DNA of 64,000 bases, from contig JAYQTK010000006.1 in NCBI GenBank assembly GCA_038147335.1, forward strand, positions 248,001 through 312,000, written 5' to 3'. The DNA comes from Marisimplicoccus sp038147335 (lineage in GTDB: Bacteria > Bacteroidota > Bacteroidia > Flavobacteriales > Flavobacteriaceae). A program made the position numbers and the translations under genes. The notes beneath the pieces were generated by a model. That model did not search any database. It was not told the DNA's origin and saw nothing but the letters and a program-made list of their open reading frames with translations. Within the stretch, counting starts at the first letter, position 1. The number at the start of each line of letters is the position of its first letter. Below, in pieces: positions 43,090 to 52,234 of the stretch.

Positions 43090-45219
43090 TTATTCTGTTG
43101 TATTTCCTCTTATTTCAGAAATAACAGTTTCTGATATATTAGAAGGAGTTTCTGCATAATGAGAAAATTCCATTGTTGAAGTTGCTCTACCTGATGATAA
43201 TGTTCTTAATGATGTAACATATCCAAACATTTCAGATAATGGAACCTCACCTTTCACAACTTTTGCTCCTGCTCTATCATCCATAGAGTTAACCTGACCT
43301 CTTCTCCTATTTAAATCTCCTACTATATCACCCATATTTTCTTCTGGAGTAATAACTTCTAATTTCATTATAGGCTCCATAATAACCGCTTTTGCAGCTT
43401 TAGCTGCTACCTTAAATGCAAGTTTTGCAGCAAGTTCAAAAGAAAGTGAATCAGAATCTACAGGGTGGAAAGAACCATCCTCAAGAGTTACCTTCATAGA
43501 ATCAACTTCAAATCCAGCAAGAGGACCATTTTTCATTGAATCCTTAAATCCTTTTTCAACAGATGGAATATACTCTCTAGGGATATTTCCACCTTTAATT
43601 AAGTTTACAAATTCAAGACCAGATTTACCTTGTTCACCTGGTTCAATTGTAAATACAATATCAGCAAATTTACCACGCCCTCCAGTTTGCTTTTTATAAA
43701 CTTCCCTGTGGCTTGCAGATTGAGTTAGAGCTTCTTTGTACTCAACTTGAGGTTGACCTTGATTAACTTCTACTTTAAATTCCCTTCTAAGTCTGTCAAC
43801 AATAATATCTAGGTGTAACTCACCCATACCTGAAATAACAGTCTGACCAGAAGCTTCATCAGTTTTTACTTGGAATGTTGGATCTTCCTCAGCAAGTTTT
43901 GAAAGGGCTAACCCAAGCTTATCAACATCAGCTTTTGTTTTTGGCTCAACAGCAACACCAATTACGGGATCAGGGAATACCATACTTTCCAGAATAATTG
44001 GGGCTTTTTCAAATGAAAGAGTATCACCTGTTTTAATATCTTTAAATCCAACTGCCGCACCAATATCTCCAGCTTCGATAAAGTCAATAGCATTTTGCTT
44101 GTTGGAGTGCATTTGGTATATTCTTGAAATTCTTTCTCTGTCACCTGATCTGTTATTTAGGACATAAGAACCTGCATCAAGTCTTCCAGAATAAACTCTA
44201 AAGAAAGCAAGTCTTCCTACAAATGGATCAGTGGCAATTTTGAATGCTAGAGCAGAAAATGGTTCTGAAACGTTTGGTAATCTTGAAATTTCCTCTTCAG
44301 AATCTGGCTTAGTCCCAACAATTGCATCTTTATCTTCAGGTGAAGGCAAATATCTACAAACAGCGTCCAAAAGAAATTGAACACCTTTGTTTTTGAATGC
44401 TGAACCACAAATCATAGGGATTATACTAATATCTTGTGTAGCAGCTCTAAGTGCATTATGAACTTCATCTTCAGTAATAGAGTCTGGATCATCGAAATAT
44501 TTCTCAAGTAAATTTTCATCATATTCAGCAACAGCTTCAATCAGTTCACCTCTAAGTCTTTCAGCTTCTTCTTTTAAATCATCTGGAATGTCAACAACAT
44601 CAAATGTTGATCCAAAATTATCCTCATGCCAAACCATTGCAACATTCTTTACAAGGTCAACAATACCCTTGAAATCCTCTTCATCACCAATATTAAGAAC
44701 AATTGGTACTGCTTTTGAACCTAACTTTTCAATTACTTGATTACAAACACCTAAGAAGTTTGAACCTTGTCTATCCATTTTGTTAACAAAGCCTATTCTA
44801 GGAACTTTATAATTATCAGCTAGCCTCCAATTTGTTTCAGACTGAGGCTCTACACCATCAACAGCTGAAAATAAAAAAACAAGACCATCAAGAACTCTTA
44901 ATGATCTATTTACCTCAACTGTGAAATCAACGTGACCTGGGGTGTCTATAATGTTGAAATGATATGATTTGGTTGAATCAATAGCTTTACCTTGATCAGT
45001 TGGAAAATTCCAGTTACATGTTGTGGCTGCAGATGTAATTGTAATACCTCTTTCTTGTTCCTGTTCCATCCAATCCATAGTTGCTGCACCATCATGAACC
45101 TCACCAATTTTGTGACTTACTCCAGTGTAGAATAAAATTCTTTCAGTAGTGGTAGTTTTACCAGCATCAATGTGAGCTGCAATACCAATATTTCTTGTAA
45201 ATTTTAAATCTCTTGCCAT
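43090..45219 (-). CDS. fusA: Elongation factor G
   Basis: This translocation GTPase has 709 residues. GTPase motifs are AHIDAGKTT (G1), DTPGHVDF (G3) and NKMDRQG (G4); GVEPQSETNWR follows the G3 region. Domains II-V follow in order, with GMGELHLDIIVDRL in domain III and FGYVTSLRTLSSGRAT near the C-terminus. It is in the str cluster between rpsG and rpsJ. Confidence 0.98.
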   Translation of the reverse strand: MARDLKFTRNIGIAAHIDAGKTTTTERILFYTGVSHKIGEVHDGAATMDWMEQEQERGITITSAATTCNWNFPTDQGKAIDSTKSYHFNIIDTPGHVDFTVEVNRSLRVLDGLVFLFSAVDGVEPQSETNWRLADNYKVPRIGFVNKMDRQGSNFLGVCNQVIEKLGSKAVPIVLNIGDEEDFKGIVDLVKNVAMVWHEDNFGSTFDVVDIPDDLKEEAERLRGELIEAVAEYDENLLEKYFDDPDSITEDEVHNALRAATQDISIIPMICGSAFKNKGVQFLLDAVCRYLPSPEDKDAIVGTKPDSEEEISRLPNVSEPFSALAFKIATDPFVGRLAFFRVYSGRLDAGSYVLNNRSGDRERISRIYQMHSNKQNAIDFIEAGDIGAAVGFKDIKTGDTLSFEKAPIILESMVFPDPVIGVAVEPKTKADVDKLGLALSKLAEEDPTFQVKTDEASGQTVISGMGELHLDIIVDRLRREFKVEVNQGQPQVEYKEALTQSASHREVYKKQTGGRGKFADIVFTIEPGEQGKSGLEFVNLIKGGNIPREYIPSVEKGFKDSMKNGPLAGFEVDSMKVTLEDGSFHPVDSDSLSFELAAKLAFKVAAKAAKAVIMEPIMKLEVITPEENMGDIVGDLNRRRGQVNSMDDRAGAKVVKGEVPLSEMFGYVTSLRTLSSGRATSTMEFSHYAETPSNISETVISEIRGNTTE

Positions 45220-45228
45220 AATAATGTA

Positions 45229-45705
45229 TTAAAATCTGAAGTGTGAGAATGCTTTATTTGCTTCAGCCATTTTGTGAGTATCAACACGCTTTTTAACAGC
45301 AGCACCTTCTTCTTTAGCAGCTGCTAATATTTCTTGTGCAAGTTTTACAGCCATTGACTTTTCATTTCTTTTTCTTGAAGATGCTATAAGCCACTTCATA
45401 GCTAATGAAATTTTTCTGTCAGGTCTAATGGGTGTAGGTATTTGAAATGTAGCTCCTCCTACTCTTCTACTTCTAACTTCAACTTGTGGCATAACATTTG
45501 AAAGAGCATCTTTCCACAATTCAAGAGAGGTCTTTTCTTTATCTTCTTTTTTACTTTCAATAATATCTATCGCATCATAGAAAATCTTATATGCTGTAGA
45601 TTTTTTTCCCTGCTGCATAAGGTTATTGACAAACCTTGTTACCAATTGGTCATTAAACTTTGGATCAGGAATAAGGTCTCTTTTCTTGGATTGTTTCTTT
45701 CTCAT
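45229..45705 (-). CDS. rpsG: 30S ribosomal protein S7
   Basis: The protein has 158 residues. It has MPQVEVRSRRVGGATFQIPTP in pieces, and the end KRVDTHKMAEANKAFSHFRF. S7 organises the 30S head and contacts E-site tRNA. Confidence 0.98.
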   Translation of the reverse strand: MRKKQSKKRDLIPDPKFNDQLVTRFVNNLMQQGKKSTAYKIFYDAIDIIESKKEDKEKTSLELWKDALSNVMPQVEVRSRRVGGATFQIPTPIRPDRKISLAMKWLIASSRKRNEKSMAVKLAQEILAAAKEEGAAVKKRVDTHKMAEANKAFSHFRF

Positions 45706-45711
45706 TATGGT

Positions 45712-46086
45712 TTATTTTTTTGGTTTTTTACCACCATACTTGGACCTTCGTTGCAGTCTCCCTTCTACACCAGCAGTGTCTAATGCTCCTCTGACAATAT
45801 GGTATCTAACTCCAGGAAGATCTTTAACTCTACCTCCTCTTACCAAAACGATAGAGTGTTCTTGAAGATTGTGACCTTCACCTGGTATGTATGCATTGAC
45901 TTCTTTTCCATTAGTAAGCCTAACCCTTGCTACTTTTCTCATAGCAGAATTTGGCTTTTTTGGAGTAGTAGTATATACCCTTGTACAAACTCCTCTTTTT
46001 TGAGGCGATTTATCAAGTGCAGCGGACTTACTCTTTTTCGACTGTGAAGTCCTTCCTTTTCTCACTAATTGCGATATTGTTGGCAT
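45712..46086 (-). CDS. rpsL: 30S ribosomal protein S12
   Basis: The protein has 124 residues. It has TTPKKPNSAMRKVARVRLT (Lys at the classic streptomycin position is present, so the wild-type state) and IPGEGHNLQEHSIVLVRGGR. It is the first gene of the superoperon; a TAAATTTG promoter element lies 32 bases upstream of the ATG. Confidence 0.98.
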   Translation of the reverse strand: MPTISQLVRKGRTSQSKKSKSAALDKSPQKRGVCTRVYTTTPKKPNSAMRKVARVRLTNGKEVNAYIPGEGHNLQEHSIVLVRGGRVKDLPGVRYHIVRGALDTAGVEGRLQRRSKYGGKKPKK

Positions 46087-46118
46087 ACAATAATTATTAA
46101 ATTCCGTATTAAAGCGTG

Positions 46119-46126
46119 CAAATTTA
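46119..46126 (-). promoter_or_regulatory. Putative promoter of the str-S10-spc-alpha superoperon (TAAATTTG)
   Basis: TAAATTTG lies on the minus strand upstream of rpsL, inside a 21-base block (46116-46136: seven A, then TTTTAAATTTGCAC) that is identical to the block upstream of rpmE at 6314-6334. The T-rich/A-rich stretch beside it could act as an UP-like element; that is inference. Confidence 0.6.
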
Positions 46127-46150
46127 AAATTTTTTTTTGGTTATTGTATG

Positions 46151-46187
46151 TATTATTGCATGTTTTTTTTAAAAAAAAACAATAATA
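46151..46187 (-). terminator. AT-rich hairpin after mnmA, possible terminator
   Basis: TATTATTG (46151-46158) pairs with CAATAATA (46180-46187), and between them T8 faces A9, with CATG bulged on one side. This forms a long, all-AT palindrome between the mnmA stop and the rpsL promoter. It could end mnmA transcription or simply be a flexible AT tract. Confidence 0.4.
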
Positions 46188-46191
46188 AAAG

Positions 46192-47382
46192 TTAAAGAAT
46201 TACACCAGAGGCAATTAATTGATTTTTCTGGTAAATAGCTACAAATTGACCTGGAGTTATAGCAGATTGAAATTCTTTAAATTTTACATAAAGAAAGTCT
46301 TCAAATTTTTCAACATTTATATCTTGAAGTTTTTGTCTGTACCTTATCCTTGCTTTCAATTCTAAATCCTTTAAAATCAAGTAGTTATATGTATTATTTA
46401 CCCAATTAATCTCAGAGTATTTTATTTTTAATACTTTTTTAAGCAATCCAGGGTGACTTTTTCCTTCACCAACATAAATTTCATTTGAAGATGTATTTGT
46501 AGAGATAACAAACAATGGATCTTTGTAACCACCTATTGACAAACCTTTTCTCTGCCCAATTGTAAAAAAATGAGCTCCATGGTGTTGACCAATTATTCTT
46601 CCATCATTTTTTTTGTAAGAAATTCTAGTTGAGAGAAACTCTAGTTCTTCATATTTGTCAAGTTGATTTATATCATTTTTATATAAATCTGACTCCGAGG
46701 ATATCTCGATAACATCACCTGTTCTTTTCTTTAATTTCTGTTGTAAAAAATCAGGAAGACTTACCTTTCCGACAAAACAAAGTCCCTGTGAGTCTTTTTT
46801 CTCAGCTGTAATTAAATTATTTTCTCTAGCAATCTTTCTTACTTCTGTTTTACTTAGATCACCTATTGGAAAAATTATTTTTTTTAATTGACTTTGATTA
46901 AGTTGACATAAAAAATATGATTGATCTTTAAGATTATCAATACCAGCATGAAGTTGGTAAGTAACATCTTCATTATTATTGTCCTCAATTACTCTACAAT
47001 AGTGACCAGTTGCAACATAATCCGCACCTAGTGAAATAGCAATATCCATGAACACATCAAACTTTATTTCTCTGTTGCATAAAATGTCAGGATTTGGTGT
47101 ATTTCCTCTTGAATACTCATCAAACATATAGTCAATTATTCTTTCTTTGTACTCTTTACTTAAATCAACTGTTTGGAATGGTATATTTAATTTTTCTGCA
47201 ACAAGCATTGCATCATTACTGTCTTCTAACCAAGGACATTCATCAGAAATAGTTACATTTTCATCATGCCAATTCTTCATAAATAAACCTATCAAATCGT
47301 AGCCTTTCTTTTTTAATAAAAAGGCTGCAACACTTGAGTCTACTCCTCCAGACAAGGCTATAACTACTTTATTTGTTTTCAT
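46192..47382 (-). CDS. mnmA: tRNA-specific 2-thiouridylase MnmA
   Basis: The enzyme thiolates U34 of Glu, Gln and Lys tRNAs. It has 396 residues. The ATP pyrophosphatase loop is ALSGGVDSSVAAFLLK near residue 9; the catalytic cysteines are in NPDILCNREIKFD and DSQGLCFVGKV. The C-terminal barrel has the conserved TPGQFVAIYQ. It is the last gene of a pyrG-yidC-mnmA run with gaps of 2-5 bases. Confidence 0.96.
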   Translation of the reverse strand: MKTNKVVIALSGGVDSSVAAFLLKKKGYDLIGLFMKNWHDENVTISDECPWLEDSNDAMLVAEKLNIPFQTVDLSKEYKERIIDYMFDEYSRGNTPNPDILCNREIKFDVFMDIAISLGADYVATGHYCRVIEDNNNEDVTYQLHAGIDNLKDQSYFLCQLNQSQLKKIIFPIGDLSKTEVRKIARENNLITAEKKDSQGLCFVGKVSLPDFLQQKLKKRTGDVIEISSESDLYKNDINQLDKYEELEFLSTRISYKKNDGRIIGQHHGAHFFTIGQRKGLSIGGYKDPLFVISTNTSSNEIYVGEGKSHPGLLKKVLKIKYSEINWVNNTYNYLILKDLELKARIRYRQKLQDINVEKFEDFLYVKFKEFQSAITPGQFVAIYQKNQLIASGVIL

Positions 47383-47387
47383 TGAGA

Positions 47388-49169
47388 CTATTGACCTCTA
47401 CTTTTCTTTTGTTTCTCTGCCTCCTCAAGAGCCTTTTGTAGCCTAGCTCTAAATCCACCAACTTTTAATGGCTTCTTTTTATTCTCTTCGATTTCTGATA
47501 ATACTTTTTGATCATCAATAATAAAGTTTTTGATAACTAGCATTAATATAATGGTTAATACATTTGAGATGAAGTAATAAAGACTTAGACCACTAGCATA
47601 ATTGTTAAAGAAAAATAGCATCATTATAGGCATCATATACATTATTACCTTCATATTAACACCACCTGTTTGAGAAGGAGACATCATTTGCTGACCAGTA
47701 GTCATTTTTGTATAAAAGAAGATTGCTACAGATGCTAAAATTGGGAATAAACTAATATGATCTCCATATAAAGGTATGTAAAATCCAAGGTCTAGAATTG
47801 AATCATAAGATGATAAGTCATCAGCCCATAAAAAGCTTTTTTGTCTTAGGGAAAAAGCTACGGGGAAAAATGTAAATAGTGCAAAGAAAATTGGCATTTG
47901 AAGAAATGCTGGCAAACAACCAGACATCGGATTAGCTCCAGACTTAGTATAAAGGTTCATAGTTTCCTGTTGCTTCTTCATTGGATCATCCCCAAACTTT
48001 TCATTAATAATTTCAAGTTCAGGTTTTAAAATTTTCATTTTGATCTGAGATAAATATGACTTATATGTTAGAGGAGATATAGCAACCTTAACAATTATTG
48101 TCATTAGAATTATTGATATTCCATAGGAAAAATAATTTGTTAAAAATGAAAATAGTGGAAAGAAGATGAATCTATTTAACCAGCCAAAAATACCCCATCC
48201 TATTGGAACTGAGTTTTCAAGATTTAAATTATACTCCTTTAAAGTTTCATAATCAGTTGGGCCATAATACATGCTAAAACTTAGCTGATTATTTGAGTCA
48301 AGACTTAGTGGAATATTTGCAAGAAATCTTTTTGTAAATTTTTTATCCAAAGCATCATTTCCTGAAAGATCCTCTGAGCTAATTTCAACTTGATTAGATT
48401 CATTATTTAAAATTAAAATAGAACTAAAGAAATGTTCTCTAAAAGACACCCAATTAACGTTGTCTATTATCTTATTTGTAGTACCAGCAACGGATAAGTA
48501 AGAATCTTTATTGTTTTCAAAACCATAAGATAATGCAGTGTATCTGTTTTCATAGTCTATACTTTTTGAATTTCTAAATGAATCTCTACCCCATATCAAC
48601 TCAACATTTTCATAATTTGAATTTGTATTATCAATTATATCTAATTCAAAATCAACTATGCTAGAATTATCTGCTAAAAAAAATGACAGCTCAAGTTCAC
48701 TCCTAGAATCAATTTGAGCTTTTAGTTTTACAGATGAATTTTCATCAATTATTTCAGCAGTATAATTTAGATCTTGTGAATTAATATTTGAATTTCTTCC
48801 AACAGGAATATTAAAGCTAAAAATTGACTTATTGTTATCAATTAAAAATAGAGGGTCATCGTTATAGTTATTAAAATCTTTGAGTAAAAGTTTCTTAATT
48901 TCAGCTCCCTTTGTACTTACTTCTAATAAAATGTTTGAGTTTTCAAGAACGATTATTTCCTCACTAAATTCATCATTATCTTCATAGTCATTGTAAGATG
49001 AATCAACAATATTCGAAGGCTGCTCAACTACTTCAATTTGGCTATCATCAACTATTTCCTCTTGATTTTCAATCATATTTGATTGATTATCATAAAACCA
49101 AAACATTAGTATTCCTGATATTAATAAAAATCCTATAAACTGAAGGGGGTCAAACCTGTTTTCTTCCAT
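47388..49169 (-). CDS. yidC: Membrane protein insertase YidC
   Basis: YidC inserts membrane proteins alone or with SecYEG. It has 593 residues: an N-terminal helix (about 9-26), a large periplasmic domain of about 310 residues as in Gram-negative YidC, then the conserved 60-kDa domain (about 345-560) with five helices. Conserved stretches are YKSYLSQIKMKILKPELEI, NPMSGCLPAFLQMPIFFALF and MYMMPIMMLFFFNNYASGLS. The basic tail (KKSRGQ) may contact ribosomes. It directly follows pyrG. Confidence 0.97.
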   Translation of the reverse strand: MEENRFDPLQFIGFLLISGILMFWFYDNQSNMIENQEEIVDDSQIEVVEQPSNIVDSSYNDYEDNDEFSEEIIVLENSNILLEVSTKGAEIKKLLLKDFNNYNDDPLFLIDNNKSIFSFNIPVGRNSNINSQDLNYTAEIIDENSSVKLKAQIDSRSELELSFFLADNSSIVDFELDIIDNTNSNYENVELIWGRDSFRNSKSIDYENRYTALSYGFENNKDSYLSVAGTTNKIIDNVNWVSFREHFFSSILILNNESNQVEISSEDLSGNDALDKKFTKRFLANIPLSLDSNNQLSFSMYYGPTDYETLKEYNLNLENSVPIGWGIFGWLNRFIFFPLFSFLTNYFSYGISIILMTIIVKVAISPLTYKSYLSQIKMKILKPELEIINEKFGDDPMKKQQETMNLYTKSGANPMSGCLPAFLQMPIFFALFTFFPVAFSLRQKSFLWADDLSSYDSILDLGFYIPLYGDHISLFPILASVAIFFYTKMTTGQQMMSPSQTGGVNMKVIMYMMPIMMLFFFNNYASGLSLYYFISNVLTIILMLVIKNFIIDDQKVLSEIEENKKKPLKVGGFRARLQKALEEAEKQKKSRGQ

Positions 49170-49171
49170 AA

Positions 49172-50785
49172 TTATTTTTTTAGGTAGTTTTTTAAACTAG
49201 CTTTTACAAAGTTTACAAAAATTGGATGAGGATTGTATACACTACTTTTATATTCTGGATGAAATTGAACACCAACAAACCATGGATGGTCTTTATTTTC
49301 AACAATTTCAACTAGATTAGTCTCTGGATTTTTACCAGCAACAATAAAGTTTTCATCAAAAATCTTTTTTGAATATTCATCATTAAACTCGTATCTGTGC
49401 CTATGTCTCTCGGAAACTACTTTTTTACTATAAATTTTATTAGAAATTGTATTCTTAAGAATTTCACAATCCCAAGCCCCTAATCTCATTGTACCTCCCT
49501 TATTAATTATTTCTTTTTGAGATGTCATTAAATCAATAACTGGATCTTTACATTTTTCTGAAATTTCTGTTGAATTAGCGTACCTTATCTTTTTTACATT
49601 TCTAGCATATTCGATTACTGCCATTTGCATACCAAGACATATCCCTAGGAAAGGAATTTTATTTACTCTAGCATATTCTACAGCTAATATTTTACCATCT
49701 AATCCTCTTTGGCCAAAACCTGGAGCAACAATTATTCCATCGAGATCAATTAACTCTTTATTAATATTTTCTTTATCAAGATATTCAGAGTGAATAGACT
49801 TAACATTGACTTTTACTTCATTTTCAGTTCCAGCATGAATTAATGACTCAAGAATTGATTTATATGAATCATTTAACTCAACGTATTTCCCAACTAAACC
49901 AATATTAATCTGATGAGTAGGATTTTTTAGTTTGTGTAAAAAGTTTTTCCATTTATCTAAGTCTGGTTCAGATTCTTTAATTTTCAATTTTTGAAGAGTT
50001 ACTTTATCAAGGCCTTCATCTCTCATCTTCATAGGAACATCATAAATAGTTTCAACATCAATAGATTGAATTACACAATCTAGTTTTACATTACAGAAAA
50101 GCGCAAGCTTATTCTTGACTTCATCTGAAAGATCTCTTTCTGATCTACAAACTAGAACATCTGCTTTTAGACCAAGCTCCATCAAGGTTTTTACTGAATG
50201 TTGAGTAGGCTTGGTTTTAAGTTCACCAGTTGCAGATAAGTATGGAATTAAAGTTAAGTGAATTACCATAGAGTTTTCAGGGCCTTCTTCATAAATAACT
50301 TGTCTAACTGCTTCTATAAATGGTAAAGATTCAATATCCCCTACAGTACCACCTATTTCTGTAATAATGATGTCAAGATTATTTTTATAGTCAAGATTTC
50401 TTATATTTTCTTTTATCTCATTTGTTATATGAGGTATAACCTGAACTGTTTTACCCAAAAACTCTCCTTTCCTCTCCTTTTCAATTACATTTTGATATAT
50501 TTTTCCTGTGGTAATATTGTTTCTCTGTGAGGTGTTTCTGCTTAAAAATCTTTCATAATGGCCTAAATCAAGATCGGTTTCAGCTCCATCATCTGTTACA
50601 TAACATTCTCCATGCTCATATGGATTAAGAGTTCCTGGATCAACATTTATATAGGGGTCTAATTTTTGAATAGCAACATTTAAGCCCTGAGCTTGAAGAA
50701 GACGTGCTAGAGAAGCAGAGATAATACCCTTCCCGAGGGATGATGTAACACCACCAGTAACAAAAATATATTTTGGCTTATTCAT
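49172..50785 (-). CDS. pyrG: CTP synthase
   Basis: The enzyme makes CTP from UTP, ATP and glutamine. It has 537 residues. The synthetase domain (1-265) starts KYIFVTGGVTSSLGKGIISAS and contains DPYINVDPGTLNPYEHGE; the class I glutaminase domain (about 290-537) has the nucleophile Cys in LGICLGMQMAVIEYARN and His/Glu in GVQFHPEYKS. A TAAATTTG promoter element lies 25 bases upstream. Confidence 0.98.
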   Translation of the reverse strand: MNKPKYIFVTGGVTSSLGKGIISASLARLLQAQGLNVAIQKLDPYINVDPGTLNPYEHGECYVTDDGAETDLDLGHYERFLSRNTSQRNNITTGKIYQNVIEKERKGEFLGKTVQVIPHITNEIKENIRNLDYKNNLDIIITEIGGTVGDIESLPFIEAVRQVIYEEGPENSMVIHLTLIPYLSATGELKTKPTQHSVKTLMELGLKADVLVCRSERDLSDEVKNKLALFCNVKLDCVIQSIDVETIYDVPMKMRDEGLDKVTLQKLKIKESEPDLDKWKNFLHKLKNPTHQINIGLVGKYVELNDSYKSILESLIHAGTENEVKVNVKSIHSEYLDKENINKELIDLDGIIVAPGFGQRGLDGKILAVEYARVNKIPFLGICLGMQMAVIEYARNVKKIRYANSTEISEKCKDPVIDLMTSQKEIINKGGTMRLGAWDCEILKNTISNKIYSKKVVSERHRHRYEFNDEYSKKIFDENFIVAGKNPETNLVEIVENKDHPWFVGVQFHPEYKSSVYNPHPIFVNFVKASLKNYLKK

Positions 50786-50810
50786 CCGGATAGAATAACA
50801 TTTCCGGACT

Positions 50811-50818
50811 CAAATTTA
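50811..50818 (-). promoter_or_regulatory. Putative pyrG promoter -7 element (TAAATTTG)
   Basis: The minus strand reads TAAATTTG in the 60-base gap between the LysM protein gene and pyrG, marking a likely start of the pyrG-yidC-mnmA transcript. Confidence 0.5.
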
Positions 50819-50845
50819 CAAAATAATAAGGTATTATATAATTTA

Positions 50846-52234
50846 TTATTCATTAATCTCCTCAATACTATAGTCAACATGCTTTAAAAGAAAAATAGAT
50901 GAATTAAATAAACCACCTAGCGTATCTTTTTTATAGAGAAATTTAGATTCATTGTAAGTCTGCTCATCATATTTTACAGTTCTATTTAAATTATTATCAA
51001 GTAGCTTTCTAAGTAGAATATCCCTAGTAACATCATAACCCCTAGCAATATCTTTGTTTGGAAAGCTACCAAATAGATTTATATAATTACTTTCAAAATC
51101 TGTTATTGAATCCTGATTAATTTTTCTTGAAATAGAGGCATATGTGAATCTTAAGTTACCAAGATCCTTGATGTTTATACTTGGGTCGTCATATTGATTT
51201 CCCCTGTAAGTTGTGTAGAGTCTAACATCTCTCTCAGATGTAATTTGAGAGTTTAATTGAGATATGACACTGGAGATAAGAGTAAATATTTCAGATTCAA
51301 CAATTACTTTATTAGGAAGTGTATCAACTAATAGAGAATCGAGTAGCTCTGGTAATATGTATCCTTCAAACTCAGGTTTAATTTTGGTTGCATTAGGAAA
51401 AATATTTGTAAGCCTATTTTCAATATCTACATTAAGTGAATCTGCTATTATGACAATATTTTCATCTCTGTTTAAATTAGTATCCAAGTAATCTAGCATT
51501 TTTTCCCTCAAAAGATTTCTGGGAGTAACAGTCTGTACGACTCCTTTTAATATTTTTATTGGGATGGTAGAAAGGGGGAAAACTTTTGGTATTGCTTCCA
51601 AGAAATCAAGACTAGAAAAAGTCTCAAAATTCCTTGGAATAAGAGGTCCAATTATTATATCAGAGTTAATAATTTTTTCGTTATTAGATATCTCAAAAAT
51701 TTTATTTAATGAGTTTTCTGTATCAAAAACATTTAAATTAATTGAGACACCCATTTTCCTTATATCATTAATTGCATAAAGAATTCCGGAGTAAAAATCT
51801 AAAGCAATGGTATAAAGATTTCTATCTTCAAAAAGTGATTCAACCTCTTGAATTGAGTCAAAATTAACTTCAGATGATCTAAATGGTAAAAGTACAGATA
51901 CATTCAATTCATCATTTTTTCTTTTCTTTTGAATATAAATAGAATCTAGAGAGGTTAATTCTGTTTCGATCAATTCATTTTCCACAACTTTTAAATTTAA
52001 ATCCTCTGGAGATTTAAATACAGGGACAAGTATAGTTGATCTTCTTCTAAGTCTCGAGTCTCTAAGCTCTGGATTTAAGCTTAATAAATCATTGATAGTT
52101 ATTTTATATTTCTGAGAAATTGAAAAAAGAGTTTCTTTTCTTTCAACCTTATGAAAAATTGTATCTGTAACAATATTTTGAGAAAATATTGAAGTACTTG
52201 ATAAAAGGAATATTATTAGTATAAATCTTCTCAT
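50846..52234 (-). CDS. LysM domain protein with C-terminal periplasmic-binding-like fold
   Basis: The protein has 462 residues. A signal peptide (RRFILIIFLLSSTSIFSQ) is followed by one LysM peptidoglycan-binding domain (about 28-72: KVERKETLFSISQKYKITIND). After a charged linker, residues about 110-450 look like a type-1 periplasmic binding fold (LNVSVLLPFRSSEV, DIIIGPLIPRNF), similar to LpoA or amino-acid-binding proteins. LpoA-like activation of wall synthases is a plausible but unproven role. It directly abuts the upstream unknown gene. Confidence 0.78.
   Translation of the reverse strand: MRRFILIIFLLSSTSIFSQNIVTDTIFHKVERKETLFSISQKYKITINDLLSLNPELRDSRLRRRSTILVPVFKSPEDLNLKVVENELIETELTSLDSIYIQKKRKNDELNVSVLLPFRSSEVNFDSIQEVESLFEDRNLYTIALDFYSGILYAINDIRKMGVSINLNVFDTENSLNKIFEISNNEKIINSDIIIGPLIPRNFETFSSLDFLEAIPKVFPLSTIPIKILKGVVQTVTPRNLLREKMLDYLDTNLNRDENIVIIADSLNVDIENRLTNIFPNATKIKPEFEGYILPELLDSLLVDTLPNKVIVESEIFTLISSVISQLNSQITSERDVRLYTTYRGNQYDDPSINIKDLGNLRFTYASISRKINQDSITDFESNYINLFGSFPNKDIARGYDVTRDILLRKLLDNNLNRTVKYDEQTYNESKFLYKKDTLGGLFNSSIFLLKHVDYSIEEINE

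Noticed and set aside
46166..46180. T8/A9 tract as an origin or attachment site
   Set aside because: No DnaA boxes or integrase gene are seen; it is better explained as an AT-rich hairpin after mnmA.
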